Below are positions 23,384 through 28,979 of a DNA stretch of 33,107 bases, one piece after another. Each line of letters begins with the position of its first letter. The stretch's first letter is position 1. The DNA lies in contig URNB01000014.1 in NCBI GenBank assembly GCA_900549055.1, positions 1 through 33,107 of the forward strand, read 5' to 3'. The position numbers and the translations under genes are program-made. Under the pieces are notes generated by a model. It did not search any database, was not told the origin of the DNA, and saw only the letters and a program-made list of their open reading frames with translations. This DNA comes from an uncultured Oscillospiraceae bacterium. Its GTDB lineage: Bacteria > Bacillota > Clostridia > Oscillospirales > Acutalibacteraceae.

Positions 23384-24871
23384 CTATTCGGCAAGCAGAA
23401 TCGGCGATATATCAAGCTTATCAAAGCCTTTAAAGAAATCCGCTATTCCCGCTATATCCCTTTTAATACCGCCGGGGATGCGGCTTTCAAAGTTTATGGG
23501 CATAACCGGATCGTGAACGCTCAGCCGCAGTAAGAAAAATCCGTTTTCGGTGGATATTCTCACGCCCTCGCGGTCATCGTCGGCAGTTTTGTAATCGGGT
23601 CTTGCTTCTGCGTATTCGCGCAGTTTTTTTATAACCGTTTCGCCGTATTCCCTGAAATCCTCCGCATTTATGTTAAAGCGGAACTCTGCTTCCTCGGCGG
23701 GCATTTTAAGCGGAGCAAGAATTTTTTCGATATCGCGCCCGCGCGCTAACTCTATTACTATTTTGGTAACTAAATACGCGCCGTCGTCAAGAAAATAGTT
23801 TTCCCTTAAAGCCGCGTGACCCGAGGTCTCTATGGCAAGGGGACAGTTTATGCCGTCACGACACAACTCAATCGCCTTGTTTATAACATTTTTATAGCCG
23901 CGGCGGTAGCGGTAGTGGGTATCGTTAAGCGTATTTTCAAGATATTCGCGCAGCCCGTCGCTCGTTACGGAATCGGTAACTATGGTAGCGCCGCCCTTTT
24001 CGCCCGACACCATATATGCGGCAAGCGCTATAAGGCGGTTGCGGTTGATTTCCTCGCCGTCAGCCCCAACGCAGCCCGCACGGTCAACATCGGTATCGAA
24101 AATAATACCGAGATCGGCGTTATTATTCTTAACCGCCGCGCATATGCTTCTCATAGCGTCCTCGTTTTCGGGATTTGGTATGTGGTTCGGGAACATTCCG
24201 TCAGGCTCTAAAAACTGGCTGCCCGATATATCCGCTCCCAACCTTTCAAGTACATCCGTAGCATAAAAGCCGCCGGCGCCGTTGCCTGCGTCCACCGCTA
24301 TTTTATAGCCCGAAAGCGGCTTTTCTTCTTCCGTTTTGCCCACAGCGTCGCAAATCATTTTGCGCAGCCTTGCGGCGTATTTTACCATATAGTTCAGCTT
24401 TACGGCAACGCCCGCGCGGTTGCAAATAATTTCCTCTCCATTATCGGCGAGCTTTACAATCTCGGTAATATCGGGCGAATCAAGCCCGCCCGCGGGGGTG
24501 AAAAATTTCAGCCCGTTTCGGTCAAACGGGTGGTGGCTTGCCGTTATTTGAATTGCGGCGTCGGCTTTTAAATCGACCGTGGTCATAAACATGGCGGGGG
24601 TAGAGCAAAGCCCGCAGTCTATTACCGATATTCCCGCGTTAATAAGCGCGCTTATTACCTGCTTTGCTATTTTTTCGCCGGTTATTCTGGAGTCTCTGCC
24701 CACGGATATTGTAAGCTTTGAGGGATCCTTATCATATTTATTTATGTACCATGAAACAAATGCGGCGGTAATATCGTAAACCGCCTCGTCGGTAAGGTTT
24801 ACCTCTTTTCCGCCGAGGGGAGAGGCTACGCCCCTTATATCCGTGCCGCTTTTAAGTGAAATGTAACTCAT
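23384..24871 (-). CDS. Phosphoglucomutase/phosphomannomutase (alpha-D-phosphohexomutase)
   Basis: The enzyme is predicted to move phosphate between C1 and C6 of a hexose, supplying sugar-1-phosphates for nucleotide sugars. The product has 495 residues and the four-domain superfamily layout: phosphoserine loop TASHHP (Ser112), metal loop DTDVDR (Asp259, 261, 263), sugar-binding loop ETSGH (348-352), and a C-terminal phosphate-binding domain. The serine loop has His where most members have Asn (TASHNP). Glucose versus mannose specificity cannot be decided. Its ribosome-binding site (GGAG) overlaps the stop of a 35-residue upstream peptide gene (24882-24989), implying coupled expression. Confidence 0.9.
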   Translation of the reverse strand: MSYISLKSGTDIRGVASPLGGKEVNLTDEAVYDITAAFVSWYINKYDKDPSKLTISVGRDSRITGEKIAKQVISALINAGISVIDCGLCSTPAMFMTTVDLKADAAIQITASHHPFDRNGLKFFTPAGGLDSPDITEIVKLADNGEEIICNRAGVAVKLNYMVKYAARLRKMICDAVGKTEEEKPLSGYKIAVDAGNGAGGFYATDVLERLGADISGSQFLEPDGMFPNHIPNPENEDAMRSICAAVKNNNADLGIIFDTDVDRAGCVGADGEEINRNRLIALAAYMVSGEKGGATIVTDSVTSDGLREYLENTLNDTHYRYRRGYKNVINKAIELCRDGINCPLAIETSGHAALRENYFLDDGAYLVTKIVIELARGRDIEKILAPLKMPAEEAEFRFNINAEDFREYGETVIKKLREYAEARPDYKTADDDREGVRISTENGFFLLRLSVHDPVMPINFESRIPGGIKRDIAGIADFFKGFDKLDISPILLAE

Positions 24872-24881
24872 TTTAAAACTC

Positions 24882-24989
24882 CTATCCGAAAAAATATCCG
24901 GCTGAAAAATAGCCGATTATTATAAGTATTACGGCGGACGCCGTGTAAAGCATCGCCTTAAAAAACGCGGTCTTTCCGCTGCTTTGCAT
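24882..24989 (-). CDS. Small single-pass membrane peptide (35 aa) upstream of the phosphomutase
   Basis: A short ORF encodes 35 residues beginning MQSSGKTAFFKAMLYTAS, followed by a hydrophobic helix (about residues 15-34, rich in Val, Ile, Phe and Gly) ending at a TAG. The first residues are basic, so the N-terminus is probably cytoplasmic. A GGTGATT sequence gives a modest ribosome-binding site. The stop codon merges with the phosphomutase ribosome-binding site (TAGGAG) and is only 10 bp from its ATG. It could be a real small protein or a leader peptide. I do not recognise the sequence. Confidence 0.5.
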   Translation of the reverse strand: MQSSGKTAFFKAMLYTASAVILIIIGYFSAGYFFG

Positions 24990-25049
24990 ATCAATCACCC
25001 GATAACAGTGTTCCCGAATACATAAAATTTATTTATCGGAGGCAGACGA

Positions 25050-25592
25050 ATGACGGTATACAGGCTATCAGGCGACAAAATAAGAATCGCCCTTTCCGAC
25101 AGCGAGGTGCTCTCGTTTTTCGGGACTTATGAAAAATTCGCCTCCTTAAGCGGCGGCACACGGCTTGCAGTGAGTCTTTTGCTTAAGGAAAGCCTTGAAA
25201 AATACGGTGATATTTTAGGCGACAACCTGCTTGTGGAAATAAAGGCAAGAAAATCCGCCGGGTGCGTTATAACCGTATCCCCCGCTGTCGGCAGAGCGCA
25301 CGGCAAAGACCGCGTTATGCTCATTTTCCCCGACAGCGAAAGTATGATAAACGGGATTAAAAGGCTTTATTCACGCCGCCTGCCGCGCGGAAAAAACAGC
25401 CTTTACCGCCTTAAAAACAGCTACCGCCTTGTCATAACGGGGCACAGCCGCGATTTTTATTTTATGACCGAATTCTGCACCGTAAAAAACGCAAGCGAGC
25501 CCGAAATCGCCTACACCGAGGAATACGGCGGATTGCTCTGTGAGGATACCGCCGTTGAAACCGTAGGCAGGGCTTTTTCTAAAGATTTTTAA
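25050..25592 (+). CDS. MecA-like adaptor protein
   Basis: The 180-residue soluble protein looks like a MecA-family adaptor, which in Bacillus presents substrates to the ClpCP protease. Supporting features are the N-terminal MTVYRLSGDKIRIALSDSEV, the KNSLYRLKNSYRLVI strand-turn-strand typical of the C-terminal domain, and the ending GGLLCEDTAVETVGRAF, similar to the MecA C-terminal helix. It is shorter than Bacillus MecA (about 218 residues), in line with clostridial versions. The start has GGAGG upstream. Its 3' end overlaps the end of the convergent rpe gene by 14 bp. The family assignment is probable, not certain; the substrates are unknown. Confidence 0.6.
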   Translation: MTVYRLSGDKIRIALSDSEVLSFFGTYEKFASLSGGTRLAVSLLLKESLEKYGDILGDNLLVEIKARKSAGCVITVSPAVGRAHGKDRVMLIFPDSESMINGIKRLYSRRLPRGKNSLYRLKNSYRLVITGHSRDFYFMTEFCTVKNASEPEIAYTEEYGGLLCEDTAVETVGRAFSKDF

Positions 25593-26226
25593 GGTCGGCA
25601 ACCGCCTTACCCATATCCTCCGCCGAGAATACGCAGCTGCCCGCCACAAGCACCGTAGCGCCCGCGCTTACGGCAAGCGGCGCGGTTTCGTAGTTTATGC
25701 CGCCGTCAACCTCTAAATCAATGTTCAAGCCCTGTTTTTTGATTTCATCCCGCAGGGTAGAAAGCTTATAAAGCGCCGAGGGCATAAATTTCTGCCCGCC
25801 GAAGCCCGGCTCGACCGACATTACGAGCACCATATCGCAAAGCGGCAGAAACTCGAATATCTCCTCGGGCGCAGTGCCCGGCTTTATTGTAAGACAAGCC
25901 CTGCAGCCGCGCTCCCTGATTTCGGTAAGAGTCGCACGCACATCGCTGCCCGCCTCGTAATGAAAGCCCAGAATATCCGCGACCTCGGCAAACTGCTTTA
26001 TATACCTGTGCGGACGGTCTATCATAAGATGCACATCAAGCGGCAGCGAGGTATGCTTTTTAATAGACTTTATAACCGGCACGCCGAACGAAATATTCGG
26101 AACAAAGATACCGTCCATAACATCCAAATGCAGCATATCCGTTCCCGCGGCCTCTAATTTTTTTATATCGTCCTTAAGCGTAAGAAAGTCCGCCGTTAAT
26201 ACCGACGGTGAAATTTTAACCGACAA
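25579..26226 (-). CDS. rpe: Ribulose-phosphate 3-epimerase
   Basis: The enzyme interconverts ribulose 5-phosphate and xylulose 5-phosphate in the pentose phosphate pathway. The TIM-barrel signatures are all present: KISPSVLTADF, HLDVMDGIFVPNISFG with metal-site His and Asp, DVHLMI, VMSVEPGFGGQKF, and EVDGGIN. Two starts are possible: TTG 26226, six bases after GGGGTG (chosen), or GTG 26235, which has little upstream signal; they differ by three residues. It is a single gene with its own strong promoter. Confidence 0.95.
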   Translation of the reverse strand: MSVKISPSVLTADFLTLKDDIKKLEAAGTDMLHLDVMDGIFVPNISFGVPVIKSIKKHTSLPLDVHLMIDRPHRYIKQFAEVADILGFHYEAGSDVRATLTEIRERGCRACLTIKPGTAPEEIFEFLPLCDMVLVMSVEPGFGGQKFMPSALYKLSTLRDEIKKQGLNIDLEVDGGINYETAPLAVSAGATVLVAGSCVFSAEDMGKAVADLKNL

Positions 26227-26258
26227 GTTGCTCACCCCTGCATATATTTAACAGTAAT

Positions 26259-26287
26259 ATTTTAAACCCTGCGGACATTATTGTCAA
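26259..26287 (-). promoter_or_regulatory. Sigma-A-type promoter of rpe
   Basis: On the minus strand a perfect TTGACA (26287-26282) is followed after 17 bp by TAAAAT (26264-26259). A small GCGC stem with a T-run lies just upstream, at the end of the AraC gene. Confidence 0.8.
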
Positions 26288-26301
26288 TGAAAAAGCGCAT
26301 T

Positions 26302-27126
26302 TTAAGCGCCGAAATACTTTCCGGGAGATACGCCCGTTGCACGCTTGAACGCAATATGAAAGTAAGAGGTGCTTGAAAATCCCAATTGCTCGCTTACCTC
26401 CGAAATGCTTTTTCCTTCCCCCAAAAGCTTTACCGCCATGCGCATTCTTATTGAATTGTGGTATTCTATTACGCCCTTGTCGCAGAACATCCTGAAAATA
26501 CGCTTAAGGCTGCTGCAGCTCAAATTGCAGGCACGCGCGGTCTCCTCGACAGTGACGCTGCGACAGCAGGCATCCTCAAGATAGCTTACAATCTGCCTGT
26601 ATATCGCGGCATAACGCGAATCCTCACGGTATGCGGTTTCCTTTTCTCCGCGCAGTCTTAAAAGAAACGCCTCAAGTCCCACCGCCGCGGCATTGCTCTG
26701 CCAGGAATATTCCGACATATCGCCCTTATCAAACAGCTCGATTGCTCTGCGGCAGGCGGCATTTATCCCGCCGAATTCCTCAAGCAGCAAATCGTTGAGC
26801 GTGAAAAGCCGATCGCGGAAGTAAGCCATTCCGTCGCTCTCTGCCTCAAAGGATATTATAAAGAGTCTCGGCGCAGTACCCTCCGCAGACCACACCCTGT
26901 GAAACTCCATCGGCTTGTGAAAAAGCAGATTGCCTTTTTTGAGGTTATATACCCGTTCGTCGGCGGTCGCCATTGCCGCACCCTCCGCCACACAGACTAT
27001 CTCCCAAAAATTGTGCATCTCCCCGGGAAAATAAAAATCCTTCGGCCGCACCGCGTCGATTGCGGTTATAACCGATTTTATGAAAATTTTACGCTCCGTT
27101 TTATGAAATTCAAATTTTTGCAGCAT
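26302..27126 (-). CDS. AraC-family transcriptional regulator
   Basis: The 274-residue protein has an N-terminal cupin-like sensor domain (about residues 25-150; HNFWEIVCVAEG and LLFHKPMEFHRVW show the beta-barrel pattern) and a C-terminal pair of helix-turn-helix motifs (about 175-272), ending in the usual SEVSEQLGFSSTSYFHIAFKRATGVSPGKY block. Such proteins normally sense a sugar or other small molecule and activate nearby genes. ATG 27126 is chosen, with GGTGA upstream. No sugar transporter or hydrolase lies adjacent, so the target is unclear; the divergent membrane-protein gene at 27375 is one candidate. It has its own consensus promoter. Confidence 0.92.
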   Translation of the reverse strand: MLQKFEFHKTERKIFIKSVITAIDAVRPKDFYFPGEMHNFWEIVCVAEGAAMATADERVYNLKKGNLLFHKPMEFHRVWSAEGTAPRLFIISFEAESDGMAYFRDRLFTLNDLLLEEFGGINAACRRAIELFDKGDMSEYSWQSNAAAVGLEAFLLRLRGEKETAYREDSRYAAIYRQIVSYLEDACCRSVTVEETARACNLSCSSLKRIFRMFCDKGVIEYHNSIRMRMAVKLLGEGKSISEVSEQLGFSSTSYFHIAFKRATGVSPGKYFGA

Positions 27127-27178
27127 ACTTTTCACCGTTTGTCCGATTTTAAATCAAATCCGCTCGATTTCCGATAAT

Positions 27179-27207
27179 ATTATAACATCAGGCAACACTT
27201 ATTTCAA
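27179..27207 (-). promoter_or_regulatory. Sigma-A-type promoter of the AraC-family gene
   Basis: On the minus strand TTGAAA (27207-27202), 17 bp, then a perfect TATAAT (27184-27179). Confidence 0.8.
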
Positions 27208-27254
27208 GAAAAAAGAGTGCATTCTCAAAAAACCGCAGACGCGCGCAATTCCAC

Positions 27255-27315
27255 CCGCGGTAGAGCAAATTTCGGGCGGCTCTACCGCGGCTTTACCGCA
27301 ATTAGAGACCGCCCG
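27255..27315. promoter_or_regulatory. Overlapping inverted repeats in a divergent promoter region
   Basis: Two strong stems share their middle segment: a perfect 12-bp repeat at 27255-27266/27279-27290 and a 12-bp repeat with one bulge at 27273-27284/27303-27315. They lie upstream of both the AraC promoter and the probable plus-strand promoter, so they are unlikely to be transcribed from either and look like protein-binding DNA. The triplet CCGCGG appears in both arms of the first repeat. Confidence 0.5.
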
Positions 27316-27332
27316 TTCGGCAGTTCATTGCT

Positions 27333-27361
27333 TTGACGGCAAAAATAATTTAAAATAATTT
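27333..27361 (+). promoter_or_regulatory. Weak promoter candidate for the membrane-protein gene
   Basis: TTGACG (27333-27338), 17 bp, TAATTT (27356-27361). Transcription would start only a few bases before the ATG, so the transcript might be nearly leaderless. Confidence 0.35.
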
Positions 27362-27374
27362 TCGGTGATTAATT

Positions 27375-27944
27375 ATGATGAAGCTTTGCAAAATTATAAG
27401 GATTATAACCGTAGCTCCGCTCGCGGCGGCGTTGGCTGTAACGCTGCTTTTCCTGCACGGCGGATTTTTTGCAAACGGTGCGAATTTTGCGGCGGCGATA
27501 ATATCTCTTACGGTCTTTCCGCTGCTTGCATACCCCGTAAGTCTTATTAAAAAGGGGGATGAACGGCGCAGATTTCAGCGCTCGCTGGCAATCGTGCTTG
27601 CCGTTGCCGGGTATATAGGCGGATTGCTGTTTTCCCTTGCCGCAAACGCCGCTGACGGCGAAAGAGTGCTGTATCTTACCTATCTGCTTTCGGGCGTTGC
27701 CATCGCCTTCAGCTCCTTTTTGTTAAAAAAGAAAAGCAGCGGCCATGCCTGCGGAATCGCGGGGCCTGTGGCGCTGCTGGCATATTATGTTCACCCGCTT
27801 TACCTTTTAGGGCTTTTGCTTCTGCTCCCCGTCGGATATGCCTCACTTAAAATGAAAAGGCATACGCTGCCGCAGCTTATTTCAGGCGCTGTTATTCCGA
27901 TAGTCTGCCTTATTCTCTCGGCGGCAATATGCTCACTGCCGTGA
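27375..27944 (+). CDS. Small integral membrane protein, function unknown
   Basis: The 189-residue product is strongly hydrophobic, with about six predicted membrane segments (near residues 8-28, 38-56, 70-90, 97-116, 125-155 and 168-187) separated by short basic loops (KKGDERRRFQR; KKKSSGHA; KMKRHT). There is no signal-peptidase site and no motif I recognise. It starts ATGATG without a clear ribosome-binding site. It is divergent from the AraC regulator and separated from it by the inverted-repeat region, so regulation by AraC is possible but unproven. Confidence 0.7.
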   Translation: MMKLCKIIRIITVAPLAAALAVTLLFLHGGFFANGANFAAAIISLTVFPLLAYPVSLIKKGDERRRFQRSLAIVLAVAGYIGGLLFSLAANAADGERVLYLTYLLSGVAIAFSSFLLKKKSSGHACGIAGPVALLAYYVHPLYLLGLLLLLPVGYASLKMKRHTLPQLISGAVIPIVCLILSAAICSLP

Positions 27945-27980
27945 TTTTCCGACCAAAGTCTTTGCTCCCGCGCATCATTC

Positions 27981-28004
27981 CCGATTACGGCTTCGCCGAA
28001 TCGG
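27981..28004. terminator. Possible terminator hairpin at convergent gene ends
   Basis: CCGATT-A-CGGC pairs with GCCGAATCGG across a short loop, with one bulged base. It overlaps the last codons of the XRE gene and follows the membrane-protein gene. There is no clear T-tract on either side. Confidence 0.3.
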
Positions 28005-28194
28005 TTCTGCCCAATATATAATCGGTTGTGGTTTTATACAGATCCGCAAGCGCCGTTACATAACGGGTAGGTATCTCTCGCTTGCCGGTTTCATAGGTAC
28101 TGTAGACCTTTTGGTCGATTCCCAAATATGCGGCAACCTCTTTTTGAACGAAATCATTGTCTTCACGCAAATCCTTAAGTCTCGGATAATACAT
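27985..28194 (-). CDS. Short XRE-family regulator
   Basis: The product is a compact 69-residue helix-turn-helix protein with little beyond the DNA-binding domain: RLKDLREDNDFVQKEVAAYL followed by GIDQKVYSTYETGKREIP, a typical XRE fold. An ATG at 28200 is only 3 nt from GAGGTGA; the ATG at 28194 is better spaced and is used here. The upstream region carries two near-identical 18-bp operator-like palindromes shared with the divergent flavodoxin gene, suggesting autoregulation and control of that gene. Confidence 0.88.
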   Translation of the reverse strand: MYYPRLKDLREDNDFVQKEVAAYLGIDQKVYSTYETGKREIPTRYVTALADLYKTTTDYILGRTDSAKP

Positions 28195-28222
28195 ATACAT
28201 TCACCTCAAAATTCAGTATATG

Positions 28223-28240
28223 TACTATCAAAAGATAGTA
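28223..28240. promoter_or_regulatory. Operator-like palindrome O1
   Basis: TACTATC-AAAA-GATAGTA is a perfect 7-bp inverted repeat with a 4-bp spacer, about 30 bp upstream of the XRE start. Confidence 0.6.
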
Positions 28241-28247
28241 TTGATTT

Positions 28248-28265
28248 TGCTATCGTTTTATAGTA
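28248..28265. promoter_or_regulatory. Operator-like palindrome O2
   Basis: TGCTATCGTTTTATAGTA matches O1 (read on the other strand) at 15 of 18 positions. The two centres are 25 bp apart, about two and a half helical turns. Confidence 0.5.
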
Positions 28266-28311
28266 AAACAGTCGGAAAGCCGCTGCGAATCAAATATATA
28301 TATAGCCTGTC

Positions 28312-28340
28312 TTGAAAAATTAATATTTAAGGTATAAAAT
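28312..28340 (+). promoter_or_regulatory. Promoter of the flavodoxin gene
   Basis: TTGAAA (28312-28317), 17 bp, TAAAAT (28335-28340). The start point near 28347 rules out the upstream in-frame ATG at 28345 and supports ATG 28372. Confidence 0.65.
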
Positions 28341-28371
28341 AAAGATGAAAAATTTAAAAGGAGACGGTTAT

Positions 28372-28854
28372 ATGTCAAAAAAACTGGTGGCATATTTTTC
28401 GGCAAGCGGAGTTACCGCAGCCGCTGCGGAGCAGCTTGCAAAGGCAGCGGGAGCTGATATATACGAAATCAAGCCCGAAATACCCTACACCGCAGCGGAT
28501 CTTGACTGGACAAATAAAAGCTCGCGCAGCTCTGTAGAGATGAGCAACAAAAGCTTTCGACCCGCAATATCGGGCACGCCCTGCGACACCGATCAATACG
28601 ATGTTATTTTTCTCGGCTTCCCGATTTGGTGGTATGTCGCCCCGACAATAATCAATACCTTCCTTGAAAGCTATGATTTTTCGGGTAAGACGATAGTGCT
28701 GTTTGCGACCTCCGGCGGCAGCGGCTTCGGAAAAACCGTATCGGAGCTTAAATGCAGCGTATCTCCCGATACAAAAATAACCGAAGGCTGGCTCTTAAAC
28801 GGCAGGCACAGCGAAAAGGAGCTTGCCGATAAAATAAACGCTCTCGACATTTAA
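28372..28854 (+). CDS. Flavodoxin
   Basis: This is a 160-residue FMN-binding electron-transfer protein. The phosphate-binding loop is AYFSASGVTAAAA (about residues 7-19), slightly unlike the usual TxTGxT but as seen in the Flavodoxin_4-type family. FLGFPIWWYVAPTIINTFLE and FATSGGSGFGKT supply the isoalloxazine-contact regions. ATG 28372 follows AGGAG by a good distance. It is divergent from a small XRE gene with two operator-like palindromes between them, so it is probably under that regulator. A redox-stress role is plausible but unproven. It ends at the bidirectional terminator at 28921-28964. Confidence 0.9.
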   Translation: MSKKLVAYFSASGVTAAAAEQLAKAAGADIYEIKPEIPYTAADLDWTNKSSRSSVEMSNKSFRPAISGTPCDTDQYDVIFLGFPIWWYVAPTIINTFLESYDFSGKTIVLFATSGGSGFGKTVSELKCSVSPDTKITEGWLLNGRHSEKELADKINALDI

Positions 28855-28920
28855 TAAAAGAACAAAAATCCTATTGTGCCTCGGCAGATAAATATTCAAT
28901 CGGATTATAATTTGAAGTCA

Positions 28921-28964
28921 AAAAAATCCCTGTGCGGTTCTATTTTACCGCGCAGGGATTTTTT
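28921..28964. terminator. Bidirectional terminator
   Basis: A 17-bp stem (28921-28937 with 28948-28964, one T.G pair) is flanked by A and T runs and lies between the convergent flavodoxin and P-type ATPase genes. Confidence 0.9.
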
Positions 28965-28979
28965 ATGCCTTGTAAAGAC

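Noticed and set aside
23384..24871. TASHHP in the phosphomutase as loss of function
   Set aside because: Only the residue after the His differs and the reactive Ser is kept; related mutases also vary at this position.
28345..28371. Nine-residue upstream extension of flavodoxin
   Set aside because: The ATG lies at the predicted transcription start, and AGGAG sits before the second ATG.
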